64,000 nucleotides of DNA from Dipteris shenzhenensis (lineage: Eukaryota; Polypodiophyta; Polypodiopsida; Gleicheniales): the NCBI GenBank assembly GCA_047967505.1, contig CM106538.1. The stretch is one strand, 5' to 3'. Position numbers and translations under genes: made by a program. The notes below the pieces were generated by a model. That model worked only from the letters and a program-made list of their open reading frames with translations. It did no database searches and was not told the DNA's origin. Shown here one piece after another: positions 1-11,826 of this stretch (its first letter is position 1; every line of letters begins with the position of its first letter).

Positions 1-1490
1 AAACTCTTCCATTGTCTAGTCTTCAAAACCTAAAATCTTGGGATCTTTGACACGTGTCAACATTGAGCCCCAATAGGACTTCGAGTCCCTCTTCCTCTCG
101 TAGTCCAAAAAGAACCTCTATGTCATGAAGGAATACGTACTCTTCTCGATTAATGATGAGGGGGGACAAGGACCATAAGTCTGCTTCTGGGTCAGCGGTC
201 TCTGATGCAGATTCTTACTCTACTCTTGCTGGGGGATCTTGAAGTAGGCTTAATGGTTGAGTTGCTTCCATCTCCTCTCTTGTAATGGATGCCATATCCC
301 CATGCAATGCTCACTCCCTCTACTGGAAAGCATGCCACCATCAAAGGGACTAGGACTATAGATTTTGGACCCATGATGCCCAATCCTCTCTGAGCACCCC
401 CTCAGGTGGTTGCCTCTAGATCTTAGCTATTACCACCACTAAACCACCGCCTCCTGTAAGAGATCTTCTAGAATGCGGACCCCTTTTTAGAGGATTCCCA
501 AGAAGGCTGCTCTAGGTGGAGTACAATCGGGGAGTGATTTGACATAGTGGTGCCTACTAAGATTCTTGTGGAGCCTCCCTTGTGCAACTCACAATCCTCA
601 ACATAAAAGTTGTTGAGGCACTCCAACAAGCCATCATGTCTCCTCTGTCCAAAAGAAAATTCAAGGCTGCTAGGAAGCCTAGTAAATTATGCCTCCCTCT
701 AGAGGTCTCTGCCACAACTGATCATAAAAACAAACTGCTCCCAAGTGCTCCTCTCTACTGCCTGCATCTCAGCAAATGGGCCTTGCTATCTCAATTACCC
801 AATATCATTATGATTGATTGATGGTACTTGTCCTCTCTCATTCCACGGGGCTCACACAAAACTAGTAGTCATAGAGTAAGGACTTTAGATTCATGGTCAA
901 GACTCTCTTCCGTGTACATGTCAGAGTCTAGTCTAGGAACAAGGATATAACAGTTCTACTAGAGGGGGTGCTGGACGATGAGGCTTCTTCCTCTAAATTT
1001 CCTTCTTGAAGAAAGATGAATGTCATCTCCCATGAAAGGAATTTAGTGCACATATTTCCATGATCCCCACTTCTAGGATGTCTTTCACTTCTATCATCCT
1101 AAACCTTTCTCTATAAGATTATCACAAAAGCAGGCCAAGCGCTTTACAAACTTGGGTTTGTCTAGGAATAGATACTTGATGTAATCTATCCGAACCCATC
1201 TCTTTGAAGAGTCAAGTGTATATGCAAAATAATGGAATGACTTTGAATTGGGCATGCCAAAAGTGTGATAGCCTTATCAGGTTTGGATTTGGGTTGCTCG
1301 TCTTCAAGATGGTGTATCCCAATGAACTATTTCATCCCTTTTTATATAGGTTCCTCTAATCTACATCAACTTTTTGATAGTATTTGTAATTGCCCTTTCA
1401 AGCTTATTTTTGGGCAAGAATATTCTCGACATCATATAATGATGTAAGTATTAGCATAGTATATGTCTTAGAAATTGTAATAAAAGGCAC
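1..1490. other. intergenic, no recognised gene
   Basis: I see no open frame with a recognisable protein family, no RNA gene and no clean repeat. Short open frames here (60-80 codons) have no domain-like composition and no neighbours supporting them. The stretch could be decayed transposon sequence, but nothing in it matches the LTR families found later in the window. Confidence 0.5.
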
Positions 1491-1496
1491 CATGTA

Positions 1497-1655
1497 CGTT
1501 TGTGTGTGAGTGTGTGTGCATGATCCATACATGACACGTGTAAGCATGTGTGTGTGTGTGTGTGTATCCATGTGTGCATGCATGTGCATGCGACACACGC
1601 ATGTGCAGGCACGTCCATGTGTATTCGTATATGCATGTGCATGTGCATGTCTCTC
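1497..1655. repeat. TG/CA-rich microsatellite block
   Basis: Interrupted (TG)n and CATG-type alternating purine-pyrimidine sequence, with a pure (GT)n core near 1549-1565. Short frames read through it on the minus strand as Met/His/Thr-rich peptides; these are by-products of the repeat. Confidence 0.9.
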
Positions 1656-1659
1656 TAAT

Positions 1660-2835
1660 TTAATTTTGACTTTGATAACAAGTAGCTAGGACACCTACTC
1701 GTCGACACATGACTACACCTATCTTCTCATCATGGACGAACTTATTATTGTTAGTGTTCAAATCTTAGAAATTCACTCCCAAAAACTAGGCGCTAGTATT
1801 TCAAAAAAGAAAAGGTATCTATGTGCATCCAATAGGTATCTAAAACTAATTGATACAAGGTCATATCAAATACTCATTGGAAAAGTAACACAACCATAGG
1901 TATTTTGTAAAATCAATTTCTTTATTTTCAAAACAAAATTATGTCCCAAAAAAAAAAAAAAGCTCAAACTGAAACTTTACTCAAAAGCAAGGACCTAAAA
2001 CCTTCCAACATCCAACACAAATAGTGATAAGTTAGAGGGAGTTCAATACTATTGTGTGGACTACATGCACTACCCATTGCTTGGACCCTCAACATAGAAG
2101 ATATTGGGAAGCTCCCTGTCTCACGGGCGTCCGTAGCCCGTGGACATACACTATAAGACATGGACCACTTTCCGACACGGATACTGATGCTAAGTACAAA
2201 TATTAAAAAAAAAAAAACAAGTCAAAAGTGTCGGAGTGCTCGTCGGTGTACGTGTCGCAATGGATGCATCGTTAATTGAGTCTTTCTAGTATCAGTATTA
2301 GTATCAATATCAGCATCAATATCTATCGATACTGTAACCATCGGTATATACCGACACTTTTACAAAATACTTTAAAAAAATTATAGGGCAAGATGGGGCT
2401 TATTTTAGCCCCATTCAGCCCCACAACTCTTTTTTCATTAGAATGGTAGTATAACATGTTACAAAAGGTGGTAATACATCAAAAGAAGATAAGAGAGAAG
2501 TAATGGTCTAGCTCTATGGGACTCATGGATGCAGAAAAATCTTGAGGACTCGTGAAGCCATGGGATTTTAGTAAAGGAGTCTACTGAGGGGTAGTTTGCT
2601 GAGGAGCCGGCTTAGTGGAATTAAAGTCTTATGGATTGTAGACTCCATGCATTCTCCTCCTACGAGGAGTCAACTGATCATGGGGAGTTTGCTCTTCGGA
2701 CGTGCAACGTGATGACATGGCTAATTTAATGGGATTGAACAAACTATGTGGACACAAACACAAACAATAAAACCAAATAAGAAGAAAAAAAAACTTATAT
2801 GCAAGACAAAATAAAATGAATAAATAAATAATAAT
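1660..2835. other. intergenic, no recognised gene
   Basis: AT-rich sequence with oligo-A runs near 1947-1961 and 2203-2216, and a small GC-rich hairpin near 2120-2142 (arms CACGGGC and GCCCGTG). Degenerate GTGTCGG/CGACAC words around 2170-2360 resemble decayed transposon sequence, but no element can be delimited. Confidence 0.4.
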
Positions 2836-2839
2836 TTTT

Positions 2840-3510
2840 TGAAAAAAGAGAGGAATGGCAAAAAAGTGGAGAGGAATGGTGAAAATAGAGAAACTAGAAA
2901 GAAAGGATAGGTGGAGAAAAGGTGGAAAAGTGGAAAGACGAAAAAGCGTTAAGTAGAAAAGTGGAAAGACAAAAAAGTGGAAAAGCCAGAAAAGAGGAAA
3001 GGCCAAAAAGGAGAAATGTGGAAAGGCAGAAAATTGAAAAAGCGGAAAGACAAAAAAGGGGAAAGACAAAAAAGTGGAAAGGCGAAAAAGTGGAAAGATG
3101 GAAAAGAGGAAAGGCGAAAAAGTAGACATGCAAAAAGTTGGAAAAGCGAAAAAGCAGAGCGGAGATGCAAAAAGAGGCCTATGAGGATGTGCAAAAAAGC
3201 AAAAAAGCAGAGATTTGGAAAGACAGAAACGTGGAAAAGACGGAGTTGCAAAAACACGGCAAAGCAGAGCCACAAAATGCAAAAAGACATGAACAGGGAA
3301 AGGAAGAGTAGAGATGCGAAAAGACGGCTAAGAGGAAGTGTGAAAAAATGAAAAAGTGAGTCGAGAGAAAGAGAGGAGAGAGAGAGGGAGGGAGAGCCAA
3401 AAGAGAGGAAAAGAGGAGAGGAAGGGAGCCGAAAGAAGAGAAACAAGAAGAGAGGAATAAAAGGAATAAGAAGAGAGAATGAAAGAGAGAAAGAATGAGA
3501 GGGAGAAAGA
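2840..3510 (+). repeat. purine-rich minisatellite (GTGGAAAGRCRAAAAA-like units)
   Basis: About 670 bases are almost pure A/G on the plus strand. The core (about 2920-3160) is built from degenerate units of roughly 12-18 bases containing GTGGAAAG followed by a purine run. The distal part (3360-3510) becomes GAGAGAGG-like. Because pyrimidines are rare, long frames stay open on both strands (Lys/Arg/Glu-rich on plus; Phe/Leu/Ser-rich on minus). These are compositional and I do not call genes. The block runs directly into the left edge of the LTR at 3511. Confidence 0.85.
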
Positions 3511-3863
3511 TGTGAAGAGGGAGGGAGAGAAGGAAGGAGTCTCACTTGCAGCTTTCTCACATACACAATGGGGGAATATACACAAAGGTGGAGGCTGAAA
3601 ACAGTTTTCCTCTTCTTAGTTGTGAAAGCCAAAAGAACTCTCAGCACAAAAGAATAGGTGAACCCTATATGTGGGCCTCAAACCAAACTCATCTAACTAA
3701 AGTGGCATACTAACTGAGCCACTAACCAAAGTACATAAAGATAGCTGTCATCCAGGTATTATTCATGGGCGGTATAGCAACTGCATCTGCAGCTAACAAG
3801 CTGGTGACATAAATGCACAACAGTCACCCTGGCATATCACGAGTGGAGCTTGATATCTCAACA
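3511..3863 (-). mobile_element. isolated Copia LTR, same family as element C
   Basis: Read on the minus strand this is a full-length (about 353 bp) relative of the LTRs at 55399-55750 and 60507-60858. It begins TGTTGAGATATC, ends CTTCACA, and shares the AACTAAGAAGAGGAAAAC block and the ACCCACATATAGGG block. Bases 3864-3876 continue with the complement of the polypurine tract CTCGAGGGGGAG, so this is the 3' LTR of a minus-oriented copy. Sequence to the right does not resemble the expected RNase H end, so the element is broken there. No target-site duplication is visible. Confidence 0.85.
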
Positions 3864-3876
3864 CTCCCCCTCGAGT

Positions 3877-6800
3877 GCACCTCTCTTGCCTACTCCTTGA
3901 AACTCATATGGCTACTTCCTACAGGCTAGCTGCTCGTACTCTTCCCCTCCATTGTACATACGGGTTGGCTGCTTGCATTCTCCCCTTCGATCGTGATTGC
4001 TACGTTGGCTCCACTCTTCTCCCACCTATCTATATGACCCCCCTCATGTTTCTTCTTTCCTGCTTTTCGCTTATCTTCTTTGAAATGTGTGGATTGCTTC
4101 ATTGGTCGTTTTGGCTACTTGCTGGTGTATAATATGCGTGCTACTCTTACTAGGTCGTAAACGATGGCTGCAGTGCTATAGCTTGATGTGGGTAGGATCC
4201 CTTGGTTGTGCTTCTTCTCATGGTTGAGGCTCCTTACCCATGGTTCACGGCTTCATTTGCCTGCTGCAGCTACTGCGTATGCTTGCTTGCTTGCTACCCC
4301 CTGCATGCGCTTCGGTCTGCTAGGTCCTCTGTCAGTTCGTAAGTCTTGTGTCCTTGCCTCCAGTCCGCTTGAGTGCTCGCACAATGGCTTCACCCTCCCT
4401 TCACTCTGCAAAGTAGTATGTCGCAGTCGTGCACTTGGTTTACTTGGTCATATTATGTTGATGATTATGTTTTGTGTTATTACGTTGACTTAGATGTGTA
4501 GTTTAGGTTATCTAAGTATATGTTGGTTATGGTTTGTTTGTTGGTAATGTTTAGGGTAGTTATAGCACTAAGTGTTATACTTAGTTGTATTAGGGAGGTT
4601 CTCTAAAGCTCTTTGTAGCATATGGTTTGATGGCATTTAGTCTTATAGGCTAGATGTGTTGAAGCTATAAACATCATATGGTTCGGTTGCTATAAGAGTG
4701 AAATTATAATTTTGGCTTTCATACATGCTACTTTGTTACCTATAGTAGGTGCATAGGCTTTAATCATAGCCTTCTTTCTTTCATGTAGTTGAGTCCATAC
4801 GAAAATTCTTTTCCTTTAAGTTTGTGCAATTGTGATGCACTTATCAAGTTTTTGGATTTATCTTATTACCATGGCATCACGCTTATCCCTTGTAGACAAA
4901 GGATAGTGTTCTATGTTTTTTCGTGTAGTGAGACTATGGTTACTTGGGGACTCTTAGGTAGTTTGTGTTGCTGTCGCCTAGTGGCCCTTTTATACTGATA
5001 AGTGTACATCTCTTTTTAGGACACAACTGGCACTTATACATATCGAAAGACGGCCCATATGTCTATTAACCGGGATCTTGCCACTATTGCCTTCATTAAT
5101 AAAAAATTGGAAGAGGGTAGAAAATTGGAAGAAGCTAGCAAAGACGAATTGAATATGCATCATGCTTATACAAATACTAGAACACGACCCTATCTCCCTC
5201 GAAAATCCAAAAATATGAGAAATTACGGCTCCACTAGTCTTGGCCTAACTTGGGATTGTCTCTTCCATGAGCCAATAAGACACCCTTTTGGTATACCTAG
5301 TGTGTAGCATCCCTCAGTGCAACTTGCACTTTTTTAATGAAAAATTCTCTTTGGATTTGCAAGTTGCATATGCTGCTTATATAGATACCTAATTCTGATT
5401 TGAGGTTTTTATCAGTTCCTAACATAGTGACATAGTCAATTGGTTCATGCCTCCTCTATGGAAGGTTAGATGAATGTATTTTAATACTTTTTTACTTTTT
5501 ATTGTCCTTTATTTTGGTTGTTAATAGCTAATGTTGCCACCTCCATGGATGGCTAGGTCTTTGCTTAATTTGATACAATTAATTTTTTTCATGCCTCCTA
5601 TATGGAAGGCTAGATGATTGTATGTTAAAGGCTTGTTTTCACGCACATTTTTATAGTTACATGTACTAAAGTCTTCCCTATAGACACACTTTTTCACACA
5701 CTCACTTCCACATGTAAACTCCTTTTATAAAACCCCCCTCAACTTTACCCCCTAACTAACCCTCAACCCCTTCTTTCACCCCCACCTTCTCACCATCCTT
5801 CACTTGTAACCTAACTATTGTCTTCATAATTCCCAACTACCCCCAATCCCCCACTCAACTACCCCTAATCTAACTACCACTAACCTTTCCCTCTTTATTG
5901 AGTATGGACATTTTTTTCCCATACAACCCCCTAATCCCCTGCTTAATTACCCATAACCTAAATACCTGTGACAAACCCCTAATCCCCCACGTAATTACCC
6001 TTAACATAATTGCCTCTAAACTTTCCCTTGTACTCCCAAGTGCTCCTTCTAGCCATTTCAACTAACACCTCTACCCACTACTCTTTCAAACTCCCCTACC
6101 ACCTTTGCCCACTTTTCTTCTAAACTACCCATGTTTGTTCTTGAAGTTTACATTTTTTTTGCTTTCACTTCCGTTTATAACTACTTCCCCTTGGTTTCTC
6201 TAGAGCTTCCACCTTGTTCCCTTGTCATGGAATTCCTTCCAAGGTGGTTTTTCTTCTTTTGATGCAGAGCATGGAACTGCCTATCATGCTTCACGACACC
6301 TCTTTCCATCATGGTAGCTTTTTTGTTCCCTTCTTCGCCTTACATGATCACTTTGCTCCTTTAGCCCTCAGCGACTCCCAATAGAGCTTGCTTTCTTTGC
6401 ACTCTATCCATGATCTCGTGAATACCCACAACTTTCTTCCATTGTGCTTCTCAGGTCTTCTTCTTGGGATTAGTCAATTCCAAGCAAACTTCCCCTACCT
6501 AGCTTTTGCGCAGAGTATAGTCCCGCTTGCACTAAGCTTCGCCACCTCGCGTATTCCACCTTTGATGGCCTCAGATCGTTCTTGTTGCTTCAGTCTTGGG
6601 AGCTCCCACAACAATTCTCCGCTCCTACTCCTTGCCTTAGTTGAGTCCCTCAGAGCTCACTTGCTCTCTCTTTTCGTGCTCAAGAGCTTAGCTCTCTTTC
6701 ATGGTAGTCTCTACTCCGAACATTGAAATCCCTTACCTCATGCCTCTTATGATTACATGCTTTTAGCCACCTCTTGTCTTCTCTTTGTCTTGTCTGAGTT

Positions 6801-8665
6801 CTCTTGCGAAGCTTTTTACACTGTTTGTAGGCACACTGGCTAATTCTCAGCGTCTCACTGCTCAACTCCCGTCAAGTGCTTGCTAATACTCTGTTTGTAT
6901 AACACCGGCTCCCTCTCAATTTGCTTGCATAGGATTTCGGACTGTTACCTTCAGGATAAGCCAACCTAGACCCTTCAACTTGATGAGCTGCTTGTTTAGG
7001 TGTCGTGCTGCTTGCTCAGATGGCTGTTTTTGTACTCGGTTAAGACCACACACCCATTGATTGCTTGTGCTCAAGAAAAACAACCTCTTCATTCCCTCGC
7101 TCTCTTTAGTGGTGTCAGTCTTAAGTTTGCTTGGTTTCACGAGCTACATGGCGGTGTCTTTGTCACCTCTTCCTTCAGTCTTCATTGCCTTCGAGTTCAG
7201 GTGGCCTCCCTTGTTGTCATTCTATTGCATGGGTGCTAACATGTTTCTCGCTTCTATCTACACAACTTGCACTTCCATCTACAGTATTATGGGACCTTTT
7301 TTTAAATTAAAAGAGTTTGTCTTCATTTGTGTATCCCCTTTTTCTAATTGGTCTTCATTTCTGCTCGCTTAGGAGTTGATTCAGTTATCCCTTTTAATTT
7401 CTATCAATTCAATTATTTATTAAAATATATTCATATAATTATTTCCTTATAATTGCTTTAGTTCCAATATTATTACTATTCCTAATTGTAACATATAATG
7501 GGCCTTGGCTATCACCTTGTCAATTTTCATGTTACAGCTTGCTTAAGCAATTTATAAGTCATCTAAGTAATGCTTTTAATTTTTTCTTAAGTCTTAAAAA
7601 GCTCTCTTGTGTAGGAAGATCATTTAGCTTTGGCTTCTTGTTATGCTTTTGTTTAGCATGATTGTGAATTTTGAATGCTTCATAGGCTTCGGATAGTAAG
7701 GCAAGTAAAGCCTTTAAGCCCTCAAATTTTTCCCAACTTGCTAATTTATTGTCCTTAATCCTGGGTGTGGACTATCCCCCACGATTATTTAATGTATTTT
7801 ATTTTTTCCTTATCTATTTTTTGTATTGAAACAAATAATTATATAATTTCCTCAAGAGTGTGGAGTACTAGTTCCTTCTCTCATTATTCAAGCTTTTATT
7901 CTTTAACCCCAAAATTTTAAGAAAATATAAACCCCCTTGCTTTTTCAAAACTTATGTCAGCGCGTAACATTCCCCCATTTGATTGTTTTCTTGTAAGGGT
8001 CTCGACTACCCCCCTTATTGTCTCACACACTTTAGTCACGGATGATTTCCTTTCATGCTAGATTTGTGACACTAATTGTACATATGGCATGGTATTTTCA
8101 AAAAATTACTTGTGAATCTTGACGGATGTCTATGTTCCTAGGTGAAGCAATAACATACCAGGAAATACATGCATTACCTGTGTACCCAATTGAGACTATG
8201 ATGTTCTAACACATAGTTTTTCTTGGATGGTGGCAGGTAAGTGGACCCTGACCTCAGAGCTTGGACTATCTAATGGATTCAACATTTTTGTACTAATTCT
8301 AGTCAGCAAACTAAATAAAAATTCTTTTGCCAGCTCGCCTATTTTCTTTTTTATAAAAGTTTTGGATTGTAATATTGTCAAAAGGAACTTCAATTTAGTT
8401 TTATTTATATTTTCTAACTAGTGCTTTTTTGTCCAAATGATTGAGTTAATTGTATGGTTCATTTATTGATGGGATTATTAAATCTAAACACACACACAGA
8501 TCTCCCAACTAGCCTTTGGTCGGGCTAGTACCATACAATTAATTCATTATCGTTGGATAATTTTAAGCATGTTAAATCTTTGTCTTTATAAAAATTATGT
8601 TGCCAATCCTCCATTTTTATTTTTTAAATAAAAGTTTTGGATTGCAATATTGTTAAAGGGTACTT
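3877..8665. other. intergenic, no recognised gene
   Basis: About 4.8 kb without a supportable gene. Around 5720-6060 the plus strand is rich in CCCCTAATC/CAACTACCC words arranged as a degenerate minisatellite. The frames of 60-112 codons in 3875-7372 have low-complexity, Cys/Leu/Ser-rich products and no family resemblance. I see no tRNA, rRNA or organellar insert. Confidence 0.4.
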
Positions 8666-8670
8666 CAATT

Positions 8671-8759
8671 TAATGTGTGCATGCATGCGCACACACACAC
8701 GCACACACACACACACACGTGTGCATGTGCACACATACACACATGCATGCATGCATGGA
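8671..8759. repeat. (CA)n / CATG alternating purine-pyrimidine tract
   Basis: Almost uninterrupted alternating purine-pyrimidine sequence with a (CA)n core and flanking GCATGCATGC words. This composition can adopt Z-DNA under supercoiling. No coding role is apparent. Confidence 0.85.
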
Positions 8760-9252
8760 GGAAAACACTAATAGACATAATCATGCTCAAGCTTTACACA
8801 ATAAGATCAAATGGTCCTATCATTGATTTAATAGAATTTGAGATTAATAAAAGACTAATAATAGTAAGAGCTTATGTTTCTTTAAATTGGTAACCATTCC
8901 TTGAGTTACTATTAACGAAAATGCATTCCTTGAGTTACTGTTAATAAAAATCCATTCAATGGTAACTGTTAGCCGATTGGTTAACAATATGCCACCGCTG
9001 GTTAGTGATGTGATTTGATGGACAATGGCAAGTTCATAGAGCTAGGATTGTGCCTTAGAGCTAGATGGGCCCAAGAGGATGGTAAAAGAATGAGAAGGGA
9101 GAGTGGTATAAAGAGATTAGGGTTGGCCCTCCCTTTGAAAGGTGACATGTATAAAAGGCCAAATGGTTTACTTTGGTCTTCATTGTTGTATGCACAAGTT
9201 TGGAATACAAGCTTCCTCTTCTCTTCCAAGAGTGTTTTTGGGTGTTCTCTTG

Positions 9253-9390
9253 TTTCCTTTGTGGTGCCTTTGTGTTTTCCACTCCATCCCCCTTCACTCT
9301 CTCCTTCCCTCCTCCTTTTTCTTCTTGTTTTCCTTTGTGGTGCCTTTGTGTTTTCCACTCCATCCCCCTTCACTCTCTCCTTCCCTCATC
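9253..9390. repeat. 76-bp tandem duplication in a pyrimidine-rich block
   Basis: Two copies (starts 9253 and 9329) share about 59 identical bases beginning TTTCCTTTGTGGTGCC, after which the second copy diverges into CT-rich sequence that runs to about 9470. A 201-codon frame across it is a composition effect. Confidence 0.85.
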
Positions 9391-10012
9391 CTTCTACCTC
9401 CTCTCTCCCCTTCTCCCTCTCTTCTCCCATCTCCCCTCTCCCCCTTCCCTCTTTCTCTCATGGAAACACATTACAACAATCGGAGAGCCGCTTGAGTGAC
9501 ACATGCGGATGTTGCATTGCTCTCACAAGGAGTAGCTTGGGGTGGAGGCTCCATCAACATTCCTTCAAGATCCCCACGATACGTGAGTCACCGTTGAGAC
9601 TACACAGTAACTGTATTTGAGATAGCAAGTCACAACTATACCTCCTCATTACGTAGTTGCAATTGAAAGCTTATCTTTTTTTAAGAGGTATTTATTCCTT
9701 GAGTTATGTTAAGAAAAAACCCCATTCCATACTAACCACAATTTAGTGCTTTATGGTCACAAGTGTAAGCACCTAATGGTGGGAAGTGCCTTTGATTATA
9801 TACCCCAAGTGACATGGTGAATTACTCCTTAAAGGTTTTAACATAATCCTAGCTTGTTAGATTGTATATGTGCTAGTTCCTTAATGTTATTACCATTTTC
9901 AATGTGATTCGAGGAGCATGTGAGGTTGAGAGCCTTCTAAGCTGATATGGTAGATTTGGAGGGGATAAGAATGTTTGGATACTCCCTCTTTAAATAGTCA
10001 ATAAATCAATTC

Positions 10013-10034
10013 TGTGTGTGTGTGTGTGTGTGTG

Positions 10035-10076
<42 letters not shown>
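10013..10076. repeat. compound microsatellite (TG)n(GA)n
   Basis: A (TG)n run is followed by about 20 GA dinucleotides. A similar compound repeat recurs at 10266-10333. Confidence 0.95.
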
Positions 10077-10078
<2 letters not shown>

Positions 10079-10265
10079 GTGTTTGAACTAAAAGCAATGC
10101 TAATGCTTAGGTGAGATCCAATTTGAAAATTCTTTCAAACATTTCTAAATAAAATATGGAAATTTATTCAAGGAAACCTAGGATGCCAACCGCCTCCCTC
10201 TTACCTTGTTGTAGACGGCAGGTCATGCTACTTGTGTGTATAGTTTGAACTAGTTGTATGCTACA

Positions 10266-10278
10266 TGTGTGTGCATGC

Positions 10279-10333
<55 letters not shown>
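10266..10333. repeat. compound microsatellite (GT)n(GA)n
   Basis: A GT-rich run passes into about 22 GA dinucleotides. It has the same order and orientation as the repeat about 250 bp upstream, suggesting the two share an origin. Confidence 0.95.
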
Positions 10334-10337
<4 letters not shown>

Positions 10338-10841
10338 GATGGCTCTTGTACATGGTCTTTTGGCCCTGCAAGGGGCCTATGGAATGGGCATGGTTTTGTG
10401 TAGATGATGGTTTTCCTTTGAGAAAAGTCATGTTGACTTGGTTAGGCTGCTATTAAGTGTAATTGTAGTGGTAATTGTAGTTAGTTGGAACTTTAGGTTT
10501 AGATTGTGGTATCCCATGCAACATAACTTCTCTTTCCTTTTGTAGGGCCTAGTGGCATTACCACCTTGTTTAAAGAGAGGATTTTGTATGTTTGGTGGTA
10601 TAGGTGCAGATGGATCTACCTACTAGGCTATTAATTTAGTACATTTGGTTTGAGGGGTTCTCTATAGGTTTCCGTGTTTGACCTTTCATAGCCTATGAGG
10701 AACCATTTTTCTAGCTAGAGAGTATGTCTTTGGTAGAAAAAAAAGCCTCTCAGGCTTGGCATGGATAAGTAAATGGCTTGAGGGGAGACTTTAACAAGAG
10801 AGTATTGGTGATCGTGCAGGAGGTAATCCATTGGTTGAGGG

Positions 10842-10919
10842 GTGTAGGAAGCCAATGGATGACCTAAGGAAAGCCAGCGGGTGTAGGAAGCCAATGGATG
10901 ACCTAAGGAAAGCCAGCCA
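10842..10919. repeat. 39-bp perfect tandem duplication
   Basis: GTGTAGGAAGCCAATGGATG begins copies at 10842 and 10881. The 39-bp unit is repeated essentially without change. Confidence 0.9.
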
Positions 10920-11189
10920 TTAACAGGTAGACTAGAACTGTGTAGCATGGACATGATTGGCGAGGCATATTTTGGCTTGATGTTGACGTGTTGCTGAGAG
11001 ATTGTTCCCTCCTACAAGAAACCTACGAGACGACGGGCATGTAATGAAAATAATACACTATTTAGGTTTTGTTGTTGGGGGGCATAGTTTAATTCTTGCG
11101 TGGGAACTGGGAGGCAGCTTTTCAAAATGGACTTTTAGCTAAATTAAAGACTAATTAAGCAATTTTTGAAATGCTTCGGATAAGGGCGG

Positions 11190-11370
11190 CGCCGGCGGAC
11201 ACGTGCCGGGGCGTTTGCTGAGCTGGAGGCGACGGCCGTCCGTACTAGGGGGACACGTGCGAGGCGCACAATCATCACCGTGGCGGGACGCGTGGACGAG
11301 GGCAATTGGGCCAGGTGGACGAATGGGGAGGAAGGGATCCAAGGAGAAGTTCAGGGATCGGACACGTGGG
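11190..11370 (+). promoter_or_regulatory. cluster of three G-box/ABRE-type CACGTG sites upstream of the DUF7950 gene
   Basis: Perfect CACGTG palindromes occur at 11200-11205, 11254-11259 and 11363-11368, each preceded by GA (GACACGTG). They lie about 460-630 bp before the start codon, where the DNA turns abruptly GC-rich. In plants CACGTG with this flank is bound by bZIP factors of the ABF/GBF type and by bHLH factors of the PIF type. Three copies in about 170 bp make an active, environmentally responsive promoter plausible. The transcription start is not defined here; a start somewhere in 11420-11600 would fit. Confidence 0.6.
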
Positions 11371-11629
11371 ATGAAGTACGGCCGAGAGGTGGTGGCAAGC
11401 GAAGTGGGTGAGGTGGCAAAACCTTGGGTTTAGATATAGGAACTTGGAAGGCTTTTTCCTTAACGATGGTAAGGTACGAACTTCGTCTTCTCCAATCAGC
11501 CTTTTCGTTCTCTGTGCAAAGCTCGTAAGCGCCGCCATAGCTCAGCAGCTCTTCTTCTTCTTCGTCTTCGCATCTCAGTTTCAAGCTTTCATAGCTCAGA
11601 TCCCTCTTTTTTTATCTTCTTCTCTGTCT

Positions 11630-11766
11630 ATGGCGCCTTCTTCTTTGTAACAATACCTATGGATTCTACCTCCATACATCTTCTTGCGCTTAAGCATCCA
11701 TGGCTTCTTTCCTCCAAGCATTGTATCTCTAGCTTCCTCCTCTTCCTTTCCCTCGCAAACCTCTGA
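11630..11766 (+). promoter_or_regulatory. three short upstream ORFs in the presumed 5' leader
   Basis: Upstream ATGs open a 6-codon frame at 11630-11650, a 35-codon frame at 11659-11766, and a 10-codon frame overlapping it at 11700-11732. All end before the main start at 11827. If transcription begins upstream of 11630, ribosomes must pass or reinitiate after these frames, which would lower or regulate translation of the main frame. The leader between them is CT-rich. Confidence 0.45.
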
Positions 11767-11826
11767 TATCTTGCTGCATCTCGTATCCATTCTCCACCCC
11801 CGTTCGCCTCCTCTTCCAACTTTCCC

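Noticed and set aside
2629-3647. Frames of 217 and 232 codons on the minus strand
   Set aside because: They read through the polypurine minisatellite and the LTR as Phe/Leu/Ser low complexity, with no domain and no conserved start.
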